From assembly GCF_002217925.1 (NCBI RefSeq), contig NZ_BCMF01000009.1, forward strand, positions 1 through 64,000: a DNA stretch of 64,000 nt. The letters are read 5' to 3'. This DNA is from Secundilactobacillus mixtipabuli (GTDB lineage: Bacteria; Bacillota; Bacilli; Lactobacillales; Lactobacillaceae). The position numbers and the translations under genes are program-made. Numbering within the stretch: the stretch's first letter is position 1; every line of letters begins with the position of its first letter. Below are positions 9,001 through 17,001 of this stretch, piece by piece. The notes under the pieces are model-generated. The model was not told the DNA's origin. It saw only the letters and a list, made by a program, of their open reading frames with translations, and ran no database searches.

Positions 9001-9444
9001 ATGTTTTCCGAACGACTCCGGGCATTGCGCCGTGGTCAAGATTTAACGCTAGGCCAATTGGCAACTGCCTTAAATCAATTATTTAAACCCAATAAAGAAC
9101 ATCGAAATACTGCGGCCCAGATTGGTAATTGGGAACGTGGCATCCGGGTTCCTTCGTATATGGAAGTTCGTAAATTAGCGGAATTTTTTGACGTCACGAT
9201 GGATTATTTGGCAGGTAAATCAGAACGTGATGAATACGACTTGGATCGGCTGTTTCTTTCTGGCAAGGAATTAAAATTCGGCCAAAAAGCCTTATCATCA
9301 GACGATCGATATGCCATTTATCAGCTGATGAACGGCTACATCCACGGTCGTTCCCGTCGACTGGACATTAACGATGAGGATACGCCCATTACCCACCAAG
9401 AATCACTTGAGCTTGGGCTTGATAACGAAAAATCACAACAATAA
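9001..9444 (+). CDS. XRE-family helix-turn-helix regulator
   Basis: A 147-residue DNA-binding protein. A Cro/C1-type helix-turn-helix occupies residues 1-70 (F-S-E-R-L-R-A-L-R, then the L-G-Q-L-A helix, then N-W-E-R-G-I-R-V-P-S), and a short acidic C-terminal region carries no known domain. ATG 9001 is preferred because AGAGG (8986-8990 region) sits about eight bases upstream; the in-frame GTG 8992 and ATG 8995 overlap that site. It is divergent from the alpha/beta hydrolase and upstream of the putative methyltransferase, from which a hairpin separates it. The target is unknown, though the GGTATAC repeats in the divergent region are candidates. Confidence 0.85.
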   Translation: MFSERLRALRRGQDLTLGQLATALNQLFKPNKEHRNTAAQIGNWERGIRVPSYMEVRKLAEFFDVTMDYLAGKSERDEYDLDRLFLSGKELKFGQKALSSDDRYAIYQLMNGYIHGRSRRLDINDEDTPITHQESLELGLDNEKSQQ

Positions 9445-9448
9445 TATT

Positions 9449-9484
9449 AACGCGTCATTCGGATTATGCTCGAATGACGCGTTT
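9449..9484 (+). terminator. Intercistronic hairpin/terminator
   Basis: A 13-bp perfect stem (9449-9461 with 9471-9483) with a 9-base loop follows the XRE stop. The T tract is poor (TTTGTGT), so it may only weaken transcription into the methyltransferase gene. Confidence 0.6.
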
Positions 9485-9502
9485 GTGTCTGGAGGTCTTT
9501 TT

Positions 9503-10351
9503 TTGAACCCAAAACAAAAGAAAAAGCTGCTCAAACGGGCGCGCAGTCAGCGAACCGCGAAGCCATCAGACTATATCGCAACGCTGGAACGATATAACAG
9601 TCTGTTTAGCCACTTCCCAGCAATTAAAATTTTAATCAATAACGTTCTCCAAGCTGACCGGTTACTCAAACAAGGCCTATTGCCCCAAACGTTACCGCAG
9701 CTGCTACTGCCTGATGACACGCAGGATGTTATTTTTAAAACGCTCAACGAAACCTTCCCAGCGGGTGATCCGGAAGGTGATCAACAATGGAATCAATTAT
9801 CCGACGCCCTGCCTGACCTAGATAAAAAATTACGCAGTTTCCGCGACTACCTCGAAGAAACTTACGGTATGTGGGCGTATATCTCAGCACCCGTGGCAAA
9901 AGATCTGGCTGATTTTGTTAACGGCCGACCAGCCTTAGAGGTCATGGCAGGTAATGGTTACGTTTCAAAGGGCTTACGCGATAATGGTCAAACCGTGGTG
10001 ACCACTGACTCAAAGGATTGGACCAAGGAAAATGAAACGGGTAAACATCCGGTCACTAAGATCGAGCAATTAAGCGCTAGCGATGCCTTTACCAAGTATC
10101 AGGATCAAGTTGACGTGATTATTATGGTTTGGTCGCCAGACGGGTTGGAAATTGACTGGCAGCTCCTGCAACAGATCCGCGCTGCTGATAAAGATTTTGA
10201 TTTCATCGTCATCGGTGAGAAAAATGGTGCGACGGATTCAAAAGCCTTCTGGCAGCACGCTGAGCTTTTGGATACCCCTGAAGTCAAAGCATTAAACAAA
10301 CACTTCAACCACTTTGATTTGATTCATGATCAGATTTATTTAGTGAAATAA
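9503..10351 (+). CDS. Putative SAM-dependent methyltransferase-like protein
   Basis: A protein of 282 residues. The first 100 residues are basic and helical (K-Q-K-K-K-L-L-K-R). The second half contains L-E-V-M-A-G-N-G-Y-V-S-K-G-L and a following V-V-T-T-D-S-K-D, which resemble motif I (glycine-rich loop) and the acidic motif II of Rossmann-fold methyltransferases. I see no target-recognition or catalytic motif, so the substrate is unknown. The start is TTG at 9503, seven bases after GGAGG (9491-9495). It may be co-transcribed with the XRE gene. The TnpB element lies immediately downstream, its right end within about ten bases of this stop codon. Confidence 0.55.
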   Translation: MNPKQKKKLLKRARSQRTAKPSDYIATLERYNSLFSHFPAIKILINNVLQADRLLKQGLLPQTLPQLLLPDDTQDVIFKTLNETFPAGDPEGDQQWNQLSDALPDLDKKLRSFRDYLEETYGMWAYISAPVAKDLADFVNGRPALEVMAGNGYVSKGLRDNGQTVVTTDSKDWTKENETGKHPVTKIEQLSASDAFTKYQDQVDVIIMVWSPDGLEIDWQLLQQIRAADKDFDFIVIGEKNGATDSKAFWQHAELLDTPEVKALNKHFNHFDLIHDQIYLVK

Positions 10352-10356
10352 GCGCA

Positions 10357-10482
10357 GTGAACTACTCGTCACTAAAGTAACGAGCTTCTAGGAACACCGC
10401 TGACTTACACCTCATTCGTTGAATGGCATGCAGAGGTTACGGCTATTAGCTAAGGCACGTTCCATGCCAGTCAGTCTAGATG
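10357..10482 (-). ncRNA. Inferred omega (re)RNA of the first TnpB element
   Basis: In IS605 elements the tnpB 3' end and downstream right-end sequence form the guide RNA scaffold. Here about 125 non-coding bases follow the tnpB stop and finish with AGAAGC plus a stem-loop (CTCGTTAC/GTGACGAG). The guide would be read from flanking DNA at the methyltransferase 3' end. The RNA is inferred from family knowledge. Confidence 0.5.
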
Positions 10483-11628
10483 CTACTCAGTAGCCTGTAA
10501 GATATTGGTAGCGGCATTGATGTCCCTGTCGTGGTTGATCCCACAGGTTGGACACGTCCACTGGCGAATATCCAAAGTATGCTTACCATCGTCATAGCCA
10601 CAGTTGGAACAGATCTGAGAAGTCTTTCTGGGGTTAACAGTAACTAACTGTTTCCCATACCAAACACACTTGTATTCCAGCATTACACGCAGTTTTCGCC
10701 AAGATTGGTTGGCAATCGCCCTGGATAATTTGTGATTTTTCAGCAGATTTTTGGCTTTCAAATCTTCAATCTTAATCACGTCAAACTGCTCAACCAATTT
10801 CTTCGTGGCGTTATGCAAATAGTTATCCCGTTGATTGGCGATCTTTTCATTATATTTGGCGACCATACGTTTAGCCTTCTGATAATTTTTAAAGTCGGTC
10901 AGCTCTCGTGGTTCAATTACCTTATTGTGATGATCCCAAGCAATCGCTGCTTGTGCCTGCTGGCGACGTCTCGCTAACCGTTTTTCCCAGTAATGTTTCT
11001 TCTTACTGAGCCGTTTATCAAATCTAATGGTGGGGTATTTGATCCCATCGGAAGTAATCATGAGATCAGAAACGCCCATGTCAATGCCGACCACCTTTGA
11101 AGTTTTGGGCAGTACTTCGACGTTAGTATCAATCAGGACAATGGCATAGAACTTACCGGCAGCAGAGCGTCGAATCGTCACGTTCTTAATCTTGCCAATT
11201 GGTTGTCGTCCGGCTTTAAATCTCAGGCGCCCCAACTTGGGTAGCTTAAGATGATGCTGATCGATCACTTGGATATTTTGATTAACGGCATTGCATTGAT
11301 AGCTCTGTTTGGGGAACTTACGGGATTTGAACCTCGGAAATCCGCTGTGTTCTTTGAACATTTTTTGATAGGCGTGATGTAAGTCGCGACTCACGTGCAG
11401 CAATGAAGTCGACTCCGCTGCTTTAAGAAACGGGTATTCCTGTTTCAAACACTTAATGAGGTAGTTCATGCCAAACTCATTGACGTAACTACCGCCGTCT
11501 GCGTAACGCTGCTTCTGCATGTCGAGCAGCTGATTCCAAACGAAACGGCAGTAACCGAAGTTGGCAATAATCTTCTCTTGCTGTTCAGTCGTGGGATATA
11601 TGCGGGTTTTAATGGCTTTTAGCGTCAT
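10483..11628 (-). CDS. tnpB: TnpB RNA-guided nuclease (IS605 OrfB family)
   Basis: A 381-residue protein. TnpB is the RNA-guided DNA endonuclease ancestral to Cas12 that helps IS200/IS605 elements persist at their donor site. The split RuvC domain looks intact: G-I-D-M-G-V-S (first catalytic Asp), I-K-I-E-D-L-K-A-K-N (Glu), and a zinc ribbon (C-S-N-C-G-Y ... C-P-T-C-G) followed by D-R-D-I-N-A-A (last Asp). ATG 11628 follows AAAGGATG; the longer frame upstream is not needed. Transcription should start from a strong promoter overlapped by an SOS box. Length and motifs suggest an active enzyme. Confidence 0.93.
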   Translation of the reverse strand: MTLKAIKTRIYPTTEQQEKIIANFGYCRFVWNQLLDMQKQRYADGGSYVNEFGMNYLIKCLKQEYPFLKAAESTSLLHVSRDLHHAYQKMFKEHSGFPRFKSRKFPKQSYQCNAVNQNIQVIDQHHLKLPKLGRLRFKAGRQPIGKIKNVTIRRSAAGKFYAIVLIDTNVEVLPKTSKVVGIDMGVSDLMITSDGIKYPTIRFDKRLSKKKHYWEKRLARRRQQAQAAIAWDHHNKVIEPRELTDFKNYQKAKRMVAKYNEKIANQRDNYLHNATKKLVEQFDVIKIEDLKAKNLLKNHKLSRAIANQSWRKLRVMLEYKCVWYGKQLVTVNPRKTSQICSNCGYDDGKHTLDIRQWTCPTCGINHDRDINAATNILQATE

Positions 11629-11658
11629 CACGGTAACATCCTTTAATTTTGTCTTCTG

Positions 11659-11702
11659 CAAACGTATGTTCGCATTATACAATATTCCCAAAGTATTACC
11701 AA
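11659..11702 (-). promoter_or_regulatory. tnpB promoter overlapped by a LexA/DinR (SOS) box
   Basis: On the minus strand, TTGGTA (11702-11697) and TATAAT (11679-11674) are spaced by 17 bases. CGAACATACGTTTG (11672-11659) begins one base after the -10 box and covers the expected start site. It matches 13 of 14 positions of the Bacillus LexA consensus CGAACRNRYGTTYC. This predicts LexA repression and induction by DNA damage. Confidence 0.75.
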
Positions 11703-11769
11703 CAAATAATGCAAGAAAATGGCAATTCATCACGTCCTTAAAAGAACGTGTTTCCTTGCCTGACATCAA

Positions 11770-11806
11770 AAAGAAGCCGAGAATTAATCTTCTCAGCTTC
11801 TTTTAT
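11770..11806 (-). terminator. Terminator of the malT-mapA operon
   Basis: A 14-bp stem (11770-11783 with 11790-11803, one mismatch) lies 30 bases past the mapA stop and is followed by T residues on the minus strand. Confidence 0.8.
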
Positions 11807-11833
11807 TTTATCTAGAGACTCTTTGTTGTTCAA

Positions 11834-14092
11834 TTAATCCTTCAGTTCAACTGGTTTCCCTGCCAAGTCAACTGTCAATGGATCACCCGACAAAAGCGTT
11901 AGGTGAGTGCCATCTTGATCAACTTTAACTTGAACCGAACGACCCCGGAACTGAATCCGGAATTGATAACTGTTCCACTTCTTAGGGAGGAAGGGTGCGA
12001 AGTGTAATTGGTCATTGCGAACCCGCATACCAGCAAACCCTTGAACAATGGCTAACCAGCCACCGGTCATGGACGTAATGTGCAAGCCGTCAACCGTATC
12101 ATTGTTGTAGTTATCCAGATCCAAACGAGCAGTCCGTTCATACATTTCAACGGCCTTATCTTCATAGTGAAGATCAGAAGCCAGAATGGAATGGATAGCA
12201 GCAGACAAACTAGATTCATGAACCGTCAGTGGTTCATAGAAGTCGAAGTTGGCTTTCTTTTGTTCTGGTGTAAAGTCATCGATAAAGTCCCAGATACCTT
12301 GTAAAACATCGCCTTGCTTGATGTAAGGTGAACGCAAGATCTTATCCCATGACCAGTGCTGGTTAATTGGTAATTGATCAGCAGGGATAGCTGAAACGGG
12401 CTTAATGTCTTTATCCAAGAACCCATCATGCTGAACGAAGATGCCAAGATCCTTGTCCTCTGGTAAGTAGAAACGATCAACAATGTCTTGCCAATGCTTC
12501 TTTTCATCATCAGTAACGGCTAATTTCTTAGCGACTTCTGGTGAAACTTCGTCTAATATCTCCAAAGTGTAGGTCAAAGTCCATTTAGCCAAATAGTTCG
12601 TGTACCAGTTGTTATCAACGTTGTTTTCGTATTCATCAGGGCCGGTAACACCGTGGATCATGTACTTTTGGTTACGTTCGCTAAAGTGTACCCGATCAGC
12701 CCAGAACCTAGAAATTTCGGTCAGGACCTTACTGCCTTCGTTCAGCACGTAGCTCTTATCGCCAGTGTAACGGGTGTAGTTGTAAATGGCGAACGCGATG
12801 TCACCATTCCGGTGAATTTCTTCAAACGTGATTTCCCATTCGTTGTGGCATTCAATCCCGTTGAAGGTCACCATTGGGAATAAGGCACCTTTAAGGCCTT
12901 GTTCCTTAGCATTGACGTATGCACCATCCAGTTGCTGGTAACGATACATCAGCAAACTGCGTGTCACCGTTGGATTCGTAATTCCCAGGTAAACGGGAAC
13001 GGCAAAAGCTTCAGTGTCCCAGTATGTGGCACCGCCGTACTTTTCACCAGTAAATCCTTTAGGGCCGATGTTCAAGCGGCTATCTTCACCATAGTAGGTC
13101 GAGAACAGCTGGAACAAGTTGAAGCGAATCCCCTGTTGCGATTCAGTATCACCATCAATCTCAACATCGGATTTTTCCCAGCGCTCTGCCCAGATTTTAG
13201 CGTGAGCGGCAAACAAATCGTCGTATGATACCGCGGTTGCTTTCGCACTTAGATCATTCATGGCTGCTTCCAGCTTGTCTTGTGTGTCGTAATCACGGGA
13301 GGTAACAACGGTGATCCGTTTAACGATCTTAGTACTTTGGTTGGGTGCTAATTCACCGCTAAACTGATTAACAACTTCTTTATCATTTGGCTGATTGACC
13401 TTTTCTTGGGCCAAGTCAGCTTCGTTGGTCATCTTAATGCCAACGGTAAACCGTGGTGTGCCAAATGGATTTTCTTTAGTGATGGCAACGATTGAACCGT
13501 TAGTTGCGTTTTGTTCTGTCTTAAGGACGTCCCAGAAACGTTCGTCGTAGTTGGCGTCTTCGTTTTGAACATCAGCATCCATGGCTGATTTAAAGGTCAC
13601 TTTAACGGCCTCATTGCTCTTGTTTGTGGCGGTAACGCGAATACCAACTAATTCCTTGTTGGCCACACTGATGAACCGTTCAAAGTTCATTGCGATGGCG
13701 TGACCGTTTTTGGTGACCGTGAATGACCGGGTCAATTTCGACTGTTTCATATCCAGATTCAGTTCAAAATCAGAAACCTTATCCTTGGCTAAGTCGATGG
13801 GTTCGCCATCGATCAAAACGTTTAATTTAATGAAATTGATGGCGTTAATGACCTTACCGAAGTACTTCGGATAGCCATTCTTCCACCAACCGACACGGGT
13901 CTTGTCTGGGAACCAAACGCCACCGAGGTAAATTCCCTTCAGTGAGTCCCCTGAATAATCTTCTTCAAAGAAACCGCGCATCCCCATGTATTCGTTACCT
14001 AAACTAGTCATGGATTCCTGAAGACGCTTGTTTTCAGGATCTAGCTTATGCGTAACAATGTTCCAGGGGGTGACTTCAAAAGTTCGTTTCAT
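11834..14092 (-). CDS. mapA: Maltose phosphorylase (GH65)
   Basis: A 752-residue inverting phosphorylase that converts maltose and phosphate to glucose and beta-glucose 1-phosphate in the cytoplasm. It matches GH65: an N-terminal beta-sandwich domain (about 1-270), an (alpha/alpha)6 barrel with the sugar-binding Y-W-D-T-E-A segment and the catalytic acid in H-G-V-T-G-P-D-E-Y (near residue 480), and a small C-terminal beta domain. Length is as expected for lactobacilli. AGGAGGA precedes the ATG. It follows malT by 58 bases in one operon controlled by the malR operators. Kojibiose or nigerose phosphorylase are close relatives, but the malT/malR context supports maltose. The usual partner pgmB (beta-phosphoglucomutase) is not downstream. 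Confidence 0.92.
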   Translation of the reverse strand: MKRTFEVTPWNIVTHKLDPENKRLQESMTSLGNEYMGMRGFFEEDYSGDSLKGIYLGGVWFPDKTRVGWWKNGYPKYFGKVINAINFIKLNVLIDGEPIDLAKDKVSDFELNLDMKQSKLTRSFTVTKNGHAIAMNFERFISVANKELVGIRVTATNKSNEAVKVTFKSAMDADVQNEDANYDERFWDVLKTEQNATNGSIVAITKENPFGTPRFTVGIKMTNEADLAQEKVNQPNDKEVVNQFSGELAPNQSTKIVKRITVVTSRDYDTQDKLEAAMNDLSAKATAVSYDDLFAAHAKIWAERWEKSDVEIDGDTESQQGIRFNLFQLFSTYYGEDSRLNIGPKGFTGEKYGGATYWDTEAFAVPVYLGITNPTVTRSLLMYRYQQLDGAYVNAKEQGLKGALFPMVTFNGIECHNEWEITFEEIHRNGDIAFAIYNYTRYTGDKSYVLNEGSKVLTEISRFWADRVHFSERNQKYMIHGVTGPDEYENNVDNNWYTNYLAKWTLTYTLEILDEVSPEVAKKLAVTDDEKKHWQDIVDRFYLPEDKDLGIFVQHDGFLDKDIKPVSAIPADQLPINQHWSWDKILRSPYIKQGDVLQGIWDFIDDFTPEQKKANFDFYEPLTVHESSLSAAIHSILASDLHYEDKAVEMYERTARLDLDNYNNDTVDGLHITSMTGGWLAIVQGFAGMRVRNDQLHFAPFLPKKWNSYQFRIQFRGRSVQVKVDQDGTHLTLLSGDPLTVDLAGKPVELKD

Positions 14093-14150
14093 TCTAAAAT
14101 TGTCCTCCTTGTTGACTTACAGACTGAATTTGATCAAAGGCTTAACGTTA

Positions 14151-15566
14151 TTATTCCTCTGCGTCTGCTGGTTCTTCTTTAGCATCAGACTTACGAGCCC
14201 AGACTTCTTTAACAACACCAACACTCAAAGCACCTAAGATCAGGAAGAGGCCTGACAAGAGAAGCATGGTTGGCATGTGTGAGCCTAACAATGGGAATAA
14301 AGCGAAACTTGCGATTGAAGCAACGATTTGTGGTAAGCAAATACTACTGTTGAACAAGCCCAAGTAAGTCCCCATGTTTTCTGAATCTTCGATAGCGTTG
14401 GTCAAGAAAGTGAATGGGAAGGCGTTCATAGCAGCCCAAGCACAGCCAATTAAAATAAATGAAACGATCAACGTGTACTTATCATGAATAAAGAAGATTG
14501 AACCAAAACCAAGACCACCCATCACTAAACTAATTGAGTAGAACAGTTTGTGATGGTTGTTGCCGACCCGTGAAAGGACCAGTGCCCAGATAACGGCAGC
14601 AATCGCTTGAACGGCTGACATAACCCCGTACCAGTTACCAGCATCTTGATAGCCTGCCGATGCAACGTTAGCAGTGTGCCAAACGTTATCAGCAATGGCA
14701 CCAGTTGAGTAGGTCCACAGGTATTGGAAGCCCATCCAGCAGAAGAATTGAACGATGGAAACGGTCCAGAAAATCTTTGGAGCAGTCTTTAAGGCTTCAA
14801 AAATACCCTTCTTCTTGCTGTCGTCAGAGATACCGTGATACTTAGCGTAAGTCACTGGATCGTATTCCTTAACTCGGAAAACAGTCAGTAAGCAGCAAAG
14901 TAACAGGATAATGGCACCAGCGTAAAATGACCAGACAACTGAGTTAGGAACAGTCCCCTTCTTAGCCACGTTAGCGATCCCCAAAGCAGTTAAGGCATAT
15001 GGGAAGATACTTGCTAATAAGGCACCGGCGTTTGATGCGAAACTTTGAATCGAGTAGCCAAACCCTTTTTGCTTTTCGTTGACCATATCACCAATCATCA
15101 TCTTAAAGGGTTGCATGGCAACGTTAGATGAAAGATCCATGAATAGCAACGTGATGGCGCCAAACCATAGAGCAGCCAGTGAACCGTAACCAAAGCCTAA
15201 GCTACCAGCATTTGGTAATAGGAACATGACGATCATGGCGACAATAGCACCAATTAACAAATACGGAATTCGACGGCCGAGTTTTGGCATCCAAGTTCGG
15301 TCTGAGAAATACCCGACTAACGGTTGAACGATCATCCCAGCCAATGGTGGCAGAATGAAGAAGAAACCTAAGTTGTTCGGATCAGCACCAATGGTTTGGA
15401 AAATCCGCCCCATGTTCGTGCTTTGAAGTTGAAACGCCATTTGGACACCCAGAAACCCGAAGTTGATCAGGAAAATTGTACTGGTTGGCAAGGATGGCAA
15501 TAAATCTTTTTTGGGTTCAGCAGCTTTTGCTGACCCATCAGTGACATCAGTTACTGATTGTGCCAT
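14151..15566 (-). CDS. malT: Maltose permease of the MFS/GPH type (MalT)
   Basis: A 471-residue twelve-helix sugar transporter. The N-terminal segment has the Q-S-T-N-M-G-R-I-F-Q motif and the loop 2-3 G-Y-F-S-D-R-T-W motif common to the sucrose/maltose SLC45-like branch in lactic acid bacteria. It would import maltose in symport with H+ and hand it to MapA. ATG 15566 follows AGGAGGG by 6 bases; the longer in-frame start at 15617 lies within the promoter. It is the first gene of malT-mapA, with two LacI-type operators and a cre site immediately upstream. Sucrose specificity cannot be excluded from sequence alone. Confidence 0.88.
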   Translation of the reverse strand: MAQSVTDVTDGSAKAAEPKKDLLPSLPTSTIFLINFGFLGVQMAFQLQSTNMGRIFQTIGADPNNLGFFFILPPLAGMIVQPLVGYFSDRTWMPKLGRRIPYLLIGAIVAMIVMFLLPNAGSLGFGYGSLAALWFGAITLLFMDLSSNVAMQPFKMMIGDMVNEKQKGFGYSIQSFASNAGALLASIFPYALTALGIANVAKKGTVPNSVVWSFYAGAIILLLCCLLTVFRVKEYDPVTYAKYHGISDDSKKKGIFEALKTAPKIFWTVSIVQFFCWMGFQYLWTYSTGAIADNVWHTANVASAGYQDAGNWYGVMSAVQAIAAVIWALVLSRVGNNHHKLFYSISLVMGGLGFGSIFFIHDKYTLIVSFILIGCAWAAMNAFPFTFLTNAIEDSENMGTYLGLFNSSICLPQIVASIASFALFPLLGSHMPTMLLLSGLFLILGALSVGVVKEVWARKSDAKEEPADAEE

Positions 15567-15599
15567 ATGAATCCCTCCTAAAATATAGAAACAGAAAAT

Positions 15600-15660
15600 T
15601 GCAAACGCTTTCCGCAAGAACTATTATGCAACCGTTTCCATTTTAGTGCAACCGGTTGCA
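15600..15660 (-). promoter_or_regulatory. malT promoter with two LacI operators and a cre site
   Basis: On the minus strand, -35 TTGCAC (15651-15646) and -10 CATAAT (15628-15623) are 17 bases apart. The perfect palindrome TGCAACCGGTTGCA (15647-15660) covers the -35, and TGCAACCGTTTCCA (15627-15640) covers the -10; their centres are 20 bp apart, so they sit on one helix face. A cre-like TGCAAACGCTTTCC (15600-15613) lies in the leader. This predicts MalR repression plus CcpA catabolite repression. Confidence 0.85.
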
Positions 15661-15675
15661 CTAAACTTTTAAAGA

Positions 15676-15740
15676 AAAGTGAAATTCAAGTTTGCTTTCT
15701 AGCCTATTGTGATAGGCTTTAACTCGATTTCACTTTTTTT
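15676..15740 (-). terminator. Terminator of malR
   Basis: A branched hairpin with outer arms AGTGAAAT/ATTTCACT and an inner AGCCTAT/ATAGGCT hairpin is flanked by T runs on both strands. It isolates malR from the malT promoter. Confidence 0.7.
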
Positions 15741-15821
15741 AAATTTTTTATTTAAAATTCAGAATAGGCCACCATGATCAGACTGCTCCAAAAGCCCGCC
15801 ACGATAGTTGTTTCAAGTAAC

Positions 15822-16784
15822 TTACCGTTCAATCGTAAAGGGAATCATCTCAGAATGTTTAGCTGGATCAACTAAAACTCGAACGGCAGCAGCCCCCATC
15901 GTTTGTGGATACAGTTCAACAAAACGAACCATGGGACCCATTAACAAATTATTTGTTCGATTCCGGTTAAAACTGATTAAAGGAACTTCTCGGTCTAGTT
16001 GCCGCCATAATAGTTGATAGATCATTAAACCTAACCGATCATCCGTTGTGACGATGCCATCGATTGTTTGTCGCGTCATTAGGAACTGGGCGATGGCATC
16101 ATCCAGCTTCATCTGCCCTTTAAGGGATACTTTAAGAACTTCGGAAGGAATACCAGCAGTAGTCATAGCCTGCTGGAAGCCTAACCGCCGCTTACGCTCA
16201 AACCCTTGCTCTGGATCAGATTCAACAAAAAGCGTCCGTTTGGCGTTGAATTTTCGGAGCATGTACTCGCCCGCTTTTTGCCCGGCCAACTGATTATCGT
16301 TATTCACAAAGCACTCATCCTCGGCATTAGGATCACCTATCACAACGTAGTCAACTTTTTGTTCTCGCAGTAATTTGATAACGGGATCCGCTTTCTTAGA
16401 GTAGAGTAAAACGAAGTAACGGATCAGCCCCTGACTGATCAACGCTGCCACGTTTGCCGTTAATTCATCCATGGTATTCGCAATCGCAACTGATAATACC
16501 CCGTTTCGTGGTCGTAATTCCCGGTTGATCCCCATTAAAATGTCCACGTAAAATGGATTACTGGCGGTACTCATTTCACCTGGTGGAAAGACGACGCCAA
16601 TAGCGTTAGAGACGCCATTCGTTAAATTCTTGGCATTGTAATTTGGTAAGTAGCCCATTTCATCAGCAATCGCCTTAATTTTATCCCTAGTTTTCTGACT
16701 GATCTTGGGATGATTATTTAGTGCCCGTGAAGCAGTTGAACCTGATACCCCCGCACGCTTAGCAATATCACGAATCGTCACCAT
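15822..16784 (-). CDS. malR: LacI-family maltose regulator
   Basis: A 320-residue repressor. The N-terminal helix-turn-helix (T-I-R-D-I-A-K-R-A-G-V-S, then S-T-A-S-R-A-L-N-N) and hinge helix are followed by a periplasmic-binding-protein-like effector domain (about 60-320). ATG 16784 is chosen for the GGGGGAAATCACC leader; an upstream ATG at 16811 has no site. The adjacent TGCAACCGGTTGCA palindromes are typical LacI-family targets, so it most likely represses malT-mapA and responds to maltose or a derivative. It is transcribed alone, with its terminator before the malT promoter. Confidence 0.88.
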   Translation of the reverse strand: MVTIRDIAKRAGVSGSTASRALNNHPKISQKTRDKIKAIADEMGYLPNYNAKNLTNGVSNAIGVVFPPGEMSTASNPFYVDILMGINRELRPRNGVLSVAIANTMDELTANVAALISQGLIRYFVLLYSKKADPVIKLLREQKVDYVVIGDPNAEDECFVNNDNQLAGQKAGEYMLRKFNAKRTLFVESDPEQGFERKRRLGFQQAMTTAGIPSEVLKVSLKGQMKLDDAIAQFLMTRQTIDGIVTTDDRLGLMIYQLLWRQLDREVPLISFNRNRTNNLLMGPMVRFVELYPQTMGAAAVRVLVDPAKHSEMIPFTIER

Positions 16785-16884
16785 GGTGATTTCCCCCTCT
16801 ACTTTTTCCATTGTATCAGAAAACCGGTCATTCGCATGATGGACATCACACTTATCCCATTTTAAACTGCGATCAACCCAAACA

Positions 16885-16920
16885 CAAAAAAGCTGAAGGT
16901 TTCATCCCTCAGCTTTTTTT
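16885..16920. terminator. Terminator of the aroE-aroF-aroB operon
   Basis: An 11-bp stem (AAAAAAGCTGA/TCAGCTTTTTT plus inner pairs) between malR and aroB has A/T runs on both sides. It would stop aro transcription on the minus strand. Confidence 0.75.
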
Positions 16921-17001
16921 AAACTATTTCAAATTTCGCAATAATGTCCTTCACGCTATAACAACGCCTTCCCAAACGTTGTTACCACGCCCTACTCATA
17001 A

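Larger units (their letters stand above)
10357..11752 (-). mobile_element. IS200/IS605-type element with tnpB only
   Basis: The element carries one gene, tnpB, and no tnpA (Y1 transposase). The inferred right end has a subterminal hairpin (10365-10384, CTCGT/ACGAG arms) ending beside the methyltransferase stop codon. The inferred left end has another imperfect hairpin (11731-11750, CACGT/ACGTG arms). No inverted repeats or target duplications are expected for this family. It lies between the methyltransferase gene and mapA, just past the mapA terminator. Exact ends need comparison with an empty site. It could mobilise only with TnpA supplied in trans. Confidence 0.7.

Noticed and set aside
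12226-12510. Antisense open frames inside mapA and other large genes
   Set aside because: They mirror codon bias of the strong genes on the other strand and lack ribosome sites.
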